Shown: positions 9,537 through 18,305 of the stretch, in pieces | Layout of the letters: each line of letters starts with the position of its first letter | Position numbering within the stretch: position 1 is the stretch's first letter | NCBI RefSeq assembly: GCF_042676245.1 | Contig: NZ_JBHTKA010000016.1 | Coordinates: 186,001 to 250,000, forward strand | Direction of reading: 5' to 3' | Length of the DNA: 64,000 bases | Origin: Ohtaekwangia kribbensis | GTDB lineage: Bacteria; Bacteroidota; Bacteroidia; Cytophagales; Cyclobacteriaceae | Program-made: the position numbers and the translations under genes | Notes under the pieces: model-generated | What the model was told of the DNA's origin: nothing | Database searches by the model: none | What the model saw: the letters and a program-made list of their open reading frames with translations, nothing else

Positions 9537-9563
9537 CTATACCCGTACTCGACACGGGTATAG
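9537..9563 (+). other. Hairpin in GH16-GH16 intergenic gap
   Basis: Perfect 10-bp stem CTATACCCGT (9537-9546) and ACGGGTATAG (9554-9563) with a 7-nt loop and no T-run. It ends 27 bp before the second GH16 start. More likely an mRNA-processing or stability element than a terminator. Confidence 0.5.
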
Positions 9564-9590
9564 ATGGAGCTTATTATTAAAACAGAAATT

Positions 9591-10370
9591 ATGCGATTGC
9601 TATTTATATCATCAGCATGCCTGATGCTCCTGGTATCCGCGTGTAAAAAAAGCCCTCAACTTGTCTGGAGCGATGAGTTCGAGTATACCGGAACCCCCGA
9701 TACGTCCAAATGGAATTACGATCTGGGCGACAACAACGGCTGGGGAAATAACGAACAGCAATACTACACCAATCATGAAAAGAACGTTCGCGTAGAGAAC
9801 GGCAACCTGATTGTTGAAGCCCATAAAGATTCTTTGGAAGGCAAGCCCTATACTTCCTCGCGCATTGTCTCAAAAAAGAAAGGCGACTGGAAACATGCCC
9901 GCATCGAAGTGCGTGCAAAGTTACCGCGCGGCAAAGGCACGTGGCCTGCTATATGGATGTTACCGACTGAATGGAAATACGGTCCGTGGCCGGCAAGTGG
10001 AGAGATTGATATCATGGAGCATGTGGGCTACGATCCCGGTGTTGTACACGGCACGATTCATACCGAAGCCTACAACCACATCAAGCAAACTCAGAAAGAA
10101 GGCATGATCACCATTGCCGATGCACAGGATACATTCCACATTTATACTATAGATTGGACCACCGATAAAATTGCATTCGGAGTAGACGATAAAGTATACC
10201 ACACCGTAACCCGCGATCCCAAAGACGACTTCAAAGGCTGGCCCTTCGATGAACCTTTCTACCTCATCATGAACATAGCCGTAGGCGGCAACTGGGGCGG
10301 AAAGCAAGGCGTAGATGAGAACATCTGGCCGCAGCGCATGGAAGTAGACTATGTGCGTGTTTACCAATAG
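9591..10370 (+). CDS. GH16 endo-beta-glucanase lipoprotein, single-domain
   Basis: A 259-residue lipoprotein (lipobox LVSA-C, Cys18). ATG 9591 is preferred because an upstream in-frame ATG would put nine polar residues before the signal sequence. It is almost entirely GH16 catalytic domain (VWSDEFEYTG near residue 25). The active-site motif is EIDIME with about Glu138 (nucleophile), Asp140 and Glu143 (acid/base), and it ends in MEVDYVRVYQ. It lacks the Ig-like domain of the preceding GH16. The two enzymes are only moderately similar outside the core, so they may attack different linkages or chain lengths. It is the last gene of the operon; a repeat-filled gap follows. Confidence 0.92.
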   Translation: MRLLFISSACLMLLVSACKKSPQLVWSDEFEYTGTPDTSKWNYDLGDNNGWGNNEQQYYTNHEKNVRVENGNLIVEAHKDSLEGKPYTSSRIVSKKKGDWKHARIEVRAKLPRGKGTWPAIWMLPTEWKYGPWPASGEIDIMEHVGYDPGVVHGTIHTEAYNHIKQTQKEGMITIADAQDTFHIYTIDWTTDKIAFGVDDKVYHTVTRDPKDDFKGWPFDEPFYLIMNIAVGGNWGGKQGVDENIWPQRMEVDYVRVYQ

Positions 10371-10418
10371 GTGGTTGTACACGCTACGTAAGTTGGTTAA
10401 AAATAGATTTTCTGTAGT

Positions 10419-10716
10419 CAGCTGCTGGTTCTGGCTGCGAGCTGCTAGTTGAGATTTGCTGAATTTACGTTTCGTTTAATAGCAACGATATTGATATAGG
10501 TATATTCAGGTATAATCACTGGATACGATTTTTCGTTACAGGCTTGTGGTTGTTAGCTGTTTTATTGCAAGTCACTGGTTGCAGTTTCCCCTGCAACCAG
10601 TAACTAGCAGCTATATATAGGCCACCAAATCAAAACGTTTCACTAAACGAAACCCTACTCGCAGCCAAAAGCTCACAGTTCAACTCAGTTGTCTCTTTCC
10701 AGCAGCCAGCAGCCTC
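10419..10716. repeat. Intergenic palindromic repeat cluster 1
   Basis: This 346-bp gap between convergent genes holds no ORF. It contains three patches of the window-wide repeat family: 10419-10450 (GCTGCTGGTT, GGCTGCGAGCTGCTAG), 10574-10616 (a perfect hairpin plus CTAGCAGCT) and 10659-10716 (CGCAGCC, AAAGCTCACAG, CAGCAGCCAGCAGCC). A small palindrome CGTTT-CACT-AAACG lies at 10636-10649. Confidence 0.65.
10574..10601. repeat. Perfect 11-bp inverted repeat, REP-like hairpin
   Basis: ACTGGTTGCAG (10574-10584) and CTGCAACCAGT (10591-10601) pair perfectly around TTTCCC. It lies between two convergent transcription units, so it may terminate either, but neither side has a clear T-run. It is the most symmetrical member of the repeat cluster. 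Confidence 0.6.
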
Positions 10717-11469
10717 TCAAAACCCAATCGAGTTCCCGCCATCCACCGGCAGTATGGTTCCGGTTACGAACGATGATTCTTCGGAGGCGAAGAAGTAGGC
10801 TGCGTTGGCTACATCGCGGGGTATACCGAGTTTCGCCATGGGCGTGCGTTTTAAGACTTTTTCTTTTCGTTCGGGATCGCTGTTGAGTGCCTTCGCTGAC
10901 ATTTGTGTCTCAATGAAGCCGGGCGCTATACAATTTATCCGGATGTTGGATGGTGAGAGTTCAACGGCCATAGCACGCGTCATTCCTTCGATGGCACTTT
11001 TGGAAGCGGTATAGGCAATCACTTTCGGTATACCATATTGTGATGCCATCGAGCTGATGTTGATGATTGATCCGCTCTTCTGGGCCAGCATAACTTTTGC
11101 TGCTTCACGCGTGATTACAAATACACCGAGCACGTTGGTCTGCAGTATCGTTTGAAATTCTTCGTCCGTTACATCCACCAGGTCTTTCTTCATATTGATA
11201 CCGGCATTGTTCACGAGTATATCAATCGTTCCATAGGTATCTGCTATATATTTTACTTTTTGTGGAATGATGGAGAGGTTGGTGATATCAAAAGCGAGCG
11301 GTATACATAATGGCCCCAGTTCTTTTGCAGCTTCGTTTAGCTTTTCTTCGTTGCGTCCGGTAATGATGGTACGGATGTTCTGCTGAACAAATTTATGTGC
11401 AATGGCTAACCCGAGTCCTGAGCCGCCTCCCGTTACAATAGCAATTTTGTTGGTTGTTGTTTTTTTCAT
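10717..11469 (-). CDS. SDR-family NAD(P)-dependent oxidoreductase, candidate mannonate/fructuronate oxidoreductase
   Basis: A 250-residue classical short-chain dehydrogenase. The Rossmann cofactor motif TGGGSGLG is at 13-20, NNAG at 87-90, and the catalytic Ser139/140, Tyr153 and Lys157 (YTASK) are in place. The C-terminal PVDGGNSIGF is typical. It follows the GH67 alpha-glucuronidase by 31 bp on the same strand and is probably cotranscribed with it and the LacI gene. Because the locus also encodes UxuA, it may do the UxuB step (fructuronate to mannonate), a role some SDR proteins play in hexuronate loci; this is inference. Family annotation alone would say 3-oxoacyl-ACP reductase-like or gluconate dehydrogenase-like. 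Confidence 0.85.
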   Translation of the reverse strand: MKKTTTNKIAIVTGGGSGLGLAIAHKFVQQNIRTIITGRNEEKLNEAAKELGPLCIPLAFDITNLSIIPQKVKYIADTYGTIDILVNNAGINMKKDLVDVTDEEFQTILQTNVLGVFVITREAAKVMLAQKSGSIINISSMASQYGIPKVIAYTASKSAIEGMTRAMAVELSPSNIRINCIAPGFIETQMSAKALNSDPERKEKVLKRTPMAKLGIPRDVANAAYFFASEESSFVTGTILPVDGGNSIGF

Positions 11470-11500
11470 GAATACGTTAAAGAGATGTAAGCGTTTACGT

Positions 11501-13678
11501 TTACCACTTCGGCTTTATACCTGGCGCGAACGGAAACTCAAGGCTTTGATAATAGGATAGTGACTGATCCGGTTTTTCCAGTCCGGAAGGTATATCTTTC
11601 TTGGAGAATGTCTGAAAGTATAGTACACATGCATTTCTCCACCAGATGGCTTCCTGATGTTGTATACTGATCAGACTACTTACTTGCTGAAAGCGTTCTT
11701 CATCTACTATACCTTTCAATGTGCTCCACTGCTGCTGCATTCTGCGAACCGAATCGGCACCCTGGTAATAACGATGGCACAATTCATCCCAAAGCGTTCG
11801 TCCCGATTTCATTTTGTAATTCCAGGGAACGTGATGATACCAGAGTAAATATTCTTCCGGGCAGTTCTCGAGTGAACTATATATCTTCTGCACTTCCGGA
11901 GTGTACTGTAAAAGTGCTTTGCTGCCGGTGGCCGTACGGTTGAATCCAATACCATTTTCATCCGCCTGGTGATAATATACCGATGTCCAATCCGCACGCG
12001 GTTTATCTTTGATCCACGGCCCCGGACCATAATGATGATTCCATCCCATAATGTGATGCAACCCGAGCGGAGTCATATACTGCACGGTTACCTCACGTGA
12101 AGCGAGCATCATATCTTTCAATGTATGCACAGATTTTTCGTTGTTGGTAAACGTAGCACGTATCCATTCTTCAGCAACGGTTTCAGATGACAGGGAAGGA
12201 TTCCAGGCGAGTCTTCCTAATGCATACCAGTTCGCCTGCGCAAAAGGATGGCCGGTCCAGTTACGATCGTTACCAATGTTGGCGACACCTGCTATACCGG
12301 TGAGTGAATGATTCTCAAGTGATCCATCCACAACATGTGCTACAGTAGACCCTTTACCTTTTGCATAGGTATCGGCATCAAGACATTCTTTAAATAACGG
12401 AGCGAGGTATACCAAGTGTGTGGCAAAGCCAAGATACTCCTGTGTTAATTGAAACTCCATCATCAACGGAGTCTTGGGCATAGCACCGAAGAGCGGATGA
12501 AACGGTTCGCGCGGTTGAAAATCTATAGGGCCATTCTTTACCTGTACGAGTACATTTTTAGCAAACGATCCGTCCAGCGGTTTAAATTCGTTATAGGCCT
12601 GCTTCGCGCGATCTTCCGGTACTTCATTGCTATACACAAACGCACGCCACATAACAATACCGTTGTGCGGAGCCAAGGCTTCTGCCAGCATATTAGCGCC
12701 ATCGGCATGATTGCGATTGTAATTTTGCGGGCCAGGTTGTCCTTCTGAATTGGCTTTTACCGTGAAGCCACCAAAGTCAGGGATATAGGTATATATTTCA
12801 TCTATCTTCTTCTTCCACCAGGCTTTTACATTGGCATCCAGCGGATCAGCCGTAGAAAGCCCACCAATCTCTACCGGTGCACTGAAGCGGGCCGTTAAAT
12901 ATACCTTTATCCCGTAAGGACGAAATACGTTGGCAAGTGCTGCTACTTTTTTCAAATAGGGTTCGGTAAGTATCTGTGCATTCGCATTCACGTTAGTGAG
13001 TACTGCGCCATTTATACCAATAGAAGCATTGGCACGTGCATAGTCAATATACCGCTGATCAATATAGCCGGGAAGCCTGTGCCAGTCCCATAGCGAGAAA
13101 CCGGCATAGCCACGTTCCACTGTCCGGTCCAGATTGTCCCAATGGTTGAGTATACGATGTTTGATAGCCGGTGCACTGGTGATTGCTATATTTTCGATAC
13201 GCTGCTGTGTTTGCAGCAATCGTATAAAATGAAATGTGCCGTAAAGTACACCTATATCTTTATTGGCAGAAATGACTATGCAGGGTTTGTTTTTAACGCG
13301 TGTTTGCACGATTACGAAACCTTCATCACCGGTAGCTTTGAGTTTATCCGACAGTGCGAGCGAGGCTATAATTCCAGATGACGAAGGTGTACCGATAATA
13401 ATACCACCGCCCTGAAATGTATTGCTGAATGTAACTTTAGTCTGCAGTAAACCTTGCAAAGCCAGTTGCAGCTCCTGTCGCGCAAGAAGTAATGTTGGGG
13501 ATTCTTTCTCCAGCACAATCCCCTGTGTATATGCTTTATACTGATTTATAGTGGCGGCATCCGTAAGCTTGTTGTACCGGAGCCATAACTGGTAACCATC
13601 TTCGCTATATACGGTGGTTGTGCTAACGCAAAGCGCTATAGCAAGAAATACACGGAACATCGATCGGTATAGAATCAT
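11501..13678 (-). CDS. aguA: GH67 alpha-glucuronidase
   Basis: A 725-residue enzyme with a signal peptide (about 1-25) that removes (4-O-methyl)-glucuronic acid from the non-reducing end of short xylo-oligosaccharides. The expected GH67 residues are in family context: Glu312 in SEGQPGP, Asp386 in VKNGPIDFQPREP and Glu414 in FQLTQEYLG. Spacings of 74 and 28 match the known catalytic triad geometry. The C-terminal region carries the conserved GWNHHYGPGPW and YLLWYHHVPW motifs. Full length for the family. It is 22 bp downstream of the LacI regulator gene and 31 bp upstream of the SDR gene, forming a leftward operon divergent from the xylan susCD operon. Confidence 0.95.
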   Translation of the reverse strand: MILYRSMFRVFLAIALCVSTTTVYSEDGYQLWLRYNKLTDAATINQYKAYTQGIVLEKESPTLLLARQELQLALQGLLQTKVTFSNTFQGGGIIIGTPSSSGIIASLALSDKLKATGDEGFVIVQTRVKNKPCIVISANKDIGVLYGTFHFIRLLQTQQRIENIAITSAPAIKHRILNHWDNLDRTVERGYAGFSLWDWHRLPGYIDQRYIDYARANASIGINGAVLTNVNANAQILTEPYLKKVAALANVFRPYGIKVYLTARFSAPVEIGGLSTADPLDANVKAWWKKKIDEIYTYIPDFGGFTVKANSEGQPGPQNYNRNHADGANMLAEALAPHNGIVMWRAFVYSNEVPEDRAKQAYNEFKPLDGSFAKNVLVQVKNGPIDFQPREPFHPLFGAMPKTPLMMEFQLTQEYLGFATHLVYLAPLFKECLDADTYAKGKGSTVAHVVDGSLENHSLTGIAGVANIGNDRNWTGHPFAQANWYALGRLAWNPSLSSETVAEEWIRATFTNNEKSVHTLKDMMLASREVTVQYMTPLGLHHIMGWNHHYGPGPWIKDKPRADWTSVYYHQADENGIGFNRTATGSKALLQYTPEVQKIYSSLENCPEEYLLWYHHVPWNYKMKSGRTLWDELCHRYYQGADSVRRMQQQWSTLKGIVDEERFQQVSSLISIQHQEAIWWRNACVLYFQTFSKKDIPSGLEKPDQSLSYYQSLEFPFAPGIKPKW

Positions 13679-13700
13679 TGCATACAGGCTTTAGGTGGAT

Positions 13701-14735
13701 CTATAGGTTTATTTTTTTTCGCAGGGAAGACTCGCGTACAATCATATTATGATGTAATACAATTGTGTTGAGACTTGTGCCTTCTTTATTATCCAGTTTG
13801 CGAATGAGTGTAGCTGCTGCCAGTTCACCCATTTCTTGTCCGGGATAATTCATCGTAGTGAGATTTGGCTCAATCACTTTCGAAAGCGGGTCGTTGTTGA
13901 ATCCGGCTACGGCAATCTGCTCGGGAATTTTTATACCGGCTTGCTTGAGTGTACGAATGCAGCTTACTGCTGTTGTATCGTTGGCAGCAAACACACCATC
14001 GGGTAATTCCGGCATTTCCAGTAGCCGTTGTGTTACATCAGCACCAGCTTGTTCACTCAGGTTACAAGGAAACACAAAACTTTCATCATACGGTATAGAA
14101 TTGTCAACTAACGCATGGCGATATCCTTTCAGACGATCGGCATATACATTTCGTATTACACTGCCCGTAATATGTGCAATGCGTTTACATCCCTGGCTGA
14201 TCAGGTGACTCGTAATTTCGTACCCGGCTTTATAGTTGTCAATAACAATACTGGTACAGCGCGGATGTTCAAATACACGGTCAAAGAATATAAGCGGTAT
14301 ACCTTTATTCAGGAACAGGTCAAAGTGATTGATGTCCTCCGAATCATACGCCAACGAAACGAGCAAGCCATCCACTCTGCTATTATAGAGTGTCTTGATG
14401 TTGGCAAGTTCTTTCTCTTTTGATTCTGTCGATTGACTGATGATGAGATTATACCCGGCAGCATTAGCAACCTTCTCCATACCGGAAATCACAGCCGACA
14501 TGAAGTAACTATTGAGTCGCGGTACAATAACACCAATCGTGTTGCTTCGGCTTCGCCTCAGGTTACTGGCAAAAAGATTTTGCTGGTATCCGAGCTCTTT
14601 AGCTTTGTCAAGAATTTTTTTACGAGTGTCCTTCTTAATAGCCGGGTGATCTTTCAGACCGCGACTGACCGTAGCAGGCGAGAGATCGAGCGCTTCGGCT
14701 ATGTCATATATAGTAATTTCTTTCTGCGTGTTCAT
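13701..14735 (-). CDS. LacI-family transcriptional regulator of the xylan locus
   Basis: A 344-residue regulator. I start at ATG 14735; an in-frame TTG at 14753 adds six residues that are unlikely to be real. The N-terminal HTH (about 5-52) shows the LacI pattern TIYDIAEALDLSPATVSRGL followed by the hinge helix SNLRRSRSNTIGVIVP. The periplasmic-binding-protein-like effector domain covers about 60-340 (FFDRV, DGVFAANDTTA, VAGFNNDP). It probably binds a xylose, xylo-oligosaccharide or hexuronate signal; the exact ligand cannot be told. Matching palindromes lie in the adjacent divergent gap, so it likely controls its own operon and the susC operon at 15051. Confidence 0.93.
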   Translation of the reverse strand: MNTQKEITIYDIAEALDLSPATVSRGLKDHPAIKKDTRKKILDKAKELGYQQNLFASNLRRSRSNTIGVIVPRLNSYFMSAVISGMEKVANAAGYNLIISQSTESKEKELANIKTLYNSRVDGLLVSLAYDSEDINHFDLFLNKGIPLIFFDRVFEHPRCTSIVIDNYKAGYEITSHLISQGCKRIAHITGSVIRNVYADRLKGYRHALVDNSIPYDESFVFPCNLSEQAGADVTQRLLEMPELPDGVFAANDTTAVSCIRTLKQAGIKIPEQIAVAGFNNDPLSKVIEPNLTTMNYPGQEMGELAAATLIRKLDNKEGTSLNTIVLHHNMIVRESSLRKKINL

Positions 14736-14829
14736 GAATTTGGTAGAGGGCAAAGTTTAGCGATGCAAAATACAATTTGTCTCCGGTCTTAATTCAACAC
14801 AGACCGCAACCAACGTTATTATTTTATTA

Positions 14830-14908
14830 AATCGGTTGCATTACAATTATCAGCATAATTGCGGAAAAATGCTTGATGTTTAAATAAATATTTGCAATCG
14901 GTTGCATT
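14830..14908. promoter_or_regulatory. Paired LacI-type operators in the divergent xylan promoter
   Basis: The 315-bp gap between the LacI gene and susC has no ORF. It holds TGCAATCGGTTGCA (14893-14906), a CG-centred near-palindrome (12 of 14 positions symmetric) typical of LacI-family operators. The 13-mer AATCGGTTGCATT occurs at 14830-14842 and 14896-14908, exactly 66 bp apart (about six helical turns), and a further half-site-like CGCAACC is at 14805-14811. This layout suits looping or cooperative repression of both divergent operons. Confidence 0.65.
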
Positions 14909-15016
14909 TTTTAAATCATTATTTCACCTTAGTCTTAACAATGATTATTTCCGGATGAAGACAGCTTGAAGAGGTGGTTTCAGATGGTAGAGGGGATTCT
15001 TTTGTCTTTTTTCTGC

Positions 15017-15027
15017 AAACGTTTTCG
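15017..15027. promoter_or_regulatory. Second copy of AAACGTTTTCG before susC
   Basis: Identical to the 11-mer at 2211-2221, here 34 bp before the start of the xylan susC and therefore inside the probable transcript leader. Candidate operator or shared regulatory word. Confidence 0.35.
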
Positions 15028-15050
15028 ATACTCAACTAAACTATAACCCT

Positions 15051-18000
15051 ATGAAACAAAAAGCTCTACTAATCTATTATGTAGCGCTGCGAAAGTCTGT
15101 CTGTCCTGTCCGGATAAGGCTCTTGCTGCTGTGCGTCTTTCTTAGTTCAATAGCCCATGCACAAAACGTTGTTACCGGTAAAGTAACTGATGAAAGTAAC
15201 AATGGCATGCCCGGTGTAAGTATACTTCTGAAGAATACAACCACCGGAACTACGACCGATGCGGAAGGTAATTACTCCTTAAATATACCGGCATCAAACG
15301 ATCCGCAGGTACTGGTATATTCATTCATCGGCTACCTCACCGAAGAAGAAGCGATCGGTGGCAGAACCGTAATCAACGTAAACCTGCTGCCAAACATTGA
15401 GACACTCGGTGAAATTGTAGTAGTAGGTTACGGAACAATGAAGAAGACCGATGTTACCGGTTCTGTTGTTTCTGTCAACTCGCAAATGTTAAGTGAAGTA
15501 CCGGTGGCAAACCTGCAATTAGCATTACAGGGAAGAGCGGCTGGTCTTGAGATACAACGGGTGGGCAGTACGCCCGGATCAGGAGCCAGAATCCGTATTC
15601 GTGGTGAACGTTCGGTGAGCAGCGCTGAAGCAAACGATCCCCTTATTATATTGGATGGTATACCTTTCGAAGGTGGTAACCTGAATGATATTAACCCCGA
15701 TGAGATTAAGTCAGTAGAAGTATTGAAAGATGCATCGGCCACGGCTATATATGGTTCGCGTGGTGCCAATGGTATTATCCTCATCACAACAAAAAGAGGA
15801 ACACCCGGGGAGAATCGTATTTCACTCAACTCGTATTATGGTATCAGTTCAGTAGCGCGCGAATACCCGGTATACAATGCCGCTGAGTATAGAGCGATGC
15901 GCGATACATCTCCGTGGAACGGAGGCTATATGCCGGAAGAGATCGAATCGATCAACACGGGTCGCTCTACGGATTGGCAAGACCTGATGTATAAGAATGG
16001 CTATATCACCGATCATAACCTCACCGTTTCCGGAGGAACAGAGAAGAGTCAATATTCAGTAGGCGGTGGTTATTTCAAAGAAACAACAGTTTTACCGGGC
16101 CAGGATTTCAGTCGACTTACGCTTCGTCTTACCAACGATCTGCAAATTGGTGAACGCATCAAAATAGGATTCAACAGTATGAATACCTATAGCACACGCA
16201 ATGGCTCATCCATCAACCCGATGTTCAATATAATTTCATTGAGTCCGTTGATGCCTGCCTATAATGCAGCGGGTGAAATCATTAAAACACCAGCCGGTAA
16301 CCTCGATGATCAGGCCAACACCTATAGTCCGCTGTTATTGAAGAGCAATGACAATGACTGGGTAGATCGCATCCGCAGACTTCGTTCATTTAATAGTTTA
16401 TATGCTGAAGTAAAGATCATCGATCCGTTAAAGTATAGAATCAATGTAGGACTTGACTATCGCCAGGAAGAGAACGCACAGTTCAGAGGAAGCGATAGTT
16501 ATTTCCGTCCGCTGCAGGGAAATACAGCGAGTGTAAATAATACTGTTGGTTATGGATATACCCTCGAGAACTTGCTCATGTTTGATAAGACTATAGCGGA
16601 CAAACACAGAGTAGGTGTAACCGGACTCTTCAGTGTACAGAAAGATCAGACGCACAATACCTATGTAGCGAAAGATTCAATCGATCAGGACTTCGTTCAA
16701 TTCTATAACCTTGGTCAGTCCAATCAGTCTACAACAAACCTCGCTACACTCAGTGGAAGCGAAACTTCCTGGGGACTGGTGTCCTATATGCTTCGTGTGA
16801 ACTATGCATACGATGATAAATACCTGTTAACACTTACCGGTCGTATCGATGGTTCTTCTCGCCTTACAGACCGATGGCATCAATACCCAGCTATATCAGT
16901 GGGGTGGAATGTTATCAGGGAATCATTTATGGAAAACATAAGCAACGTTGTCTCAAACCTGAAGGTGCGTGCAGGCTGGGGTGAAACTTCAAACCAGGCC
17001 GTGGCTCCGTATGCTACATTGGGAGGTGTAACGAACCTAATCTATAACTCCGACTGGAATACGAACCGGAACCTTCCTATACTTTATAACTTCGGAGAGA
17101 ATGTTGAAGGAGGATATTATGTAAGTACGATACCAAGTAAAAAACTGGTTTGGGAATTTACCCGCACAACCAATATAGGTCTTGACTTCGGTTTCCTGAA
17201 TGATCGCATCACCGGTACTATAGACTGGTATAATGCACAAACGCATAACATCATTTATAATTTACAATTGCCGCCAACATCGGGTGTATCCGGTACATAT
17301 GCTACCAACATCGGGCGCATGGAGAATAAAGGTGTGGAGATCTCGCTTACGTCTGTGAACGTAGAAACACAGAGTGGATTTAGCTGGAGCTCGGATATAA
17401 ATGTATTCTGGAACCGGAACAAATTGTTATACCTGCAGGATGGTTTCCAGCGCAACATCGCCAGCGGTCTGCATATAGGCCATCCGTTGAGTGCTATATA
17501 TGACTACGAAAAACTCGGTATATGGCAACTCGATGAGGCGGATGAAGCAGCCGTATATGGACAAGTGCCGGGCCAGTTGAAGATCCGTGACATTAGCGGA
17601 CCAGAAGGTGTACCGGATGGAAACATCGATCCGGATAACGATCGTAAAGTTATAGGAAGTGGCCAGGCTAAATGGCAGGGCGGTATAACCAACCGTTTCA
17701 AGTATAAAGGTTTTGATTTCTCGTTTGTTACCTATGCGCGCATTGGCGGAACCATTATCAGCGGTATACATCAGCCAACCGCTGCATATCTTACCAACCT
17801 TGATGGTAAACGCAGCGGTTTGAAAGTAGATTATTGGACACCGACCAACCCTACCAACGATTTCCCAATGCCATCTACGAGAATCACACCTCCGAATGCC
17901 GGCAACGCGTGGACAACGCTCGGTTACTACGATGCTACATTTGTAAAGATCAGAAGTATAAACCTGGGCTATACATTACCAAGCAGTGTATTGAGCAAGA

Positions 18001-18218
18001 TCGGAGCGCATTCCGTACGGATATATACAACGGTACAGAATCCATTTGTACTCTTCTCGCCATACATGAAAGCAGGCGGAGTAGATCCGGAAGCAACCGG
18101 AACGGGAACAGCAGGCTTTGTTCAGAATGGTGGTAACATTCCGGCTCGTGCGCTTACAGTAGCTACCAGCACTCCGCCTACACGGTCCTATATACTCGGT
18201 ATAAATTTAACCTTCTGA
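15051..18218 (+). CDS. susC: SusC/RagA-family TonB-dependent transporter (xylan locus)
   Basis: A 1055-residue outer-membrane importer. A long signal peptide ends near residue 37 (AHA-Q). Next come a carboxypeptidase-regulatory-like domain (VTGKVTDESNNGMPGVSIL), a TonB-box region (GEIVVVGYGTMKKTDVTGSV), the plug (about 135-250, with RIRIRGERSV and DPLIILDGIPF) and a barrel ending in GINLTF. It has no STN domain, so it is not wired to an ECF sigma factor. It begins the operon that continues with susD and a GH10 xylanase, so the likely cargo is (glucurono)xylo-oligosaccharides. The start ATG lies 34 bp after an AAACGTTTTCG element. Confidence 0.96.
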   Translation: MKQKALLIYYVALRKSVCPVRIRLLLLCVFLSSIAHAQNVVTGKVTDESNNGMPGVSILLKNTTTGTTTDAEGNYSLNIPASNDPQVLVYSFIGYLTEEEAIGGRTVINVNLLPNIETLGEIVVVGYGTMKKTDVTGSVVSVNSQMLSEVPVANLQLALQGRAAGLEIQRVGSTPGSGARIRIRGERSVSSAEANDPLIILDGIPFEGGNLNDINPDEIKSVEVLKDASATAIYGSRGANGIILITTKRGTPGENRISLNSYYGISSVAREYPVYNAAEYRAMRDTSPWNGGYMPEEIESINTGRSTDWQDLMYKNGYITDHNLTVSGGTEKSQYSVGGGYFKETTVLPGQDFSRLTLRLTNDLQIGERIKIGFNSMNTYSTRNGSSINPMFNIISLSPLMPAYNAAGEIIKTPAGNLDDQANTYSPLLLKSNDNDWVDRIRRLRSFNSLYAEVKIIDPLKYRINVGLDYRQEENAQFRGSDSYFRPLQGNTASVNNTVGYGYTLENLLMFDKTIADKHRVGVTGLFSVQKDQTHNTYVAKDSIDQDFVQFYNLGQSNQSTTNLATLSGSETSWGLVSYMLRVNYAYDDKYLLTLTGRIDGSSRLTDRWHQYPAISVGWNVIRESFMENISNVVSNLKVRAGWGETSNQAVAPYATLGGVTNLIYNSDWNTNRNLPILYNFGENVEGGYYVSTIPSKKLVWEFTRTTNIGLDFGFLNDRITGTIDWYNAQTHNIIYNLQLPPTSGVSGTYATNIGRMENKGVEISLTSVNVETQSGFSWSSDINVFWNRNKLLYLQDGFQRNIASGLHIGHPLSAIYDYEKLGIWQLDEADEAAVYGQVPGQLKIRDISGPEGVPDGNIDPDNDRKVIGSGQAKWQGGITNRFKYKGFDFSFVTYARIGGTIISGIHQPTAAYLTNLDGKRSGLKVDYWTPTNPTNDFPMPSTRITPPNAGNAWTTLGYYDATFVKIRSINLGYTLPSSVLSKIGAHSVRIYTTVQNPFVLFSPYMKAGGVDPEATGTGTAGFVQNGGNIPARALTVATSTPPTRSYILGINLTF

Positions 18219-18305
18219 TATATACCATGGCTTGTATGAAACCTGCTATAGAAATATAGTGTAAAAAAGGGTTCATCGCTTTTGATAATCAAAAAACATC
18301 TTCAC

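Noticed and set aside
10419..10716. CRISPR-like array
   Set aside because: The repeat words are degenerate, irregularly spaced and partly inverted, with no uniform spacers and no cas genes.
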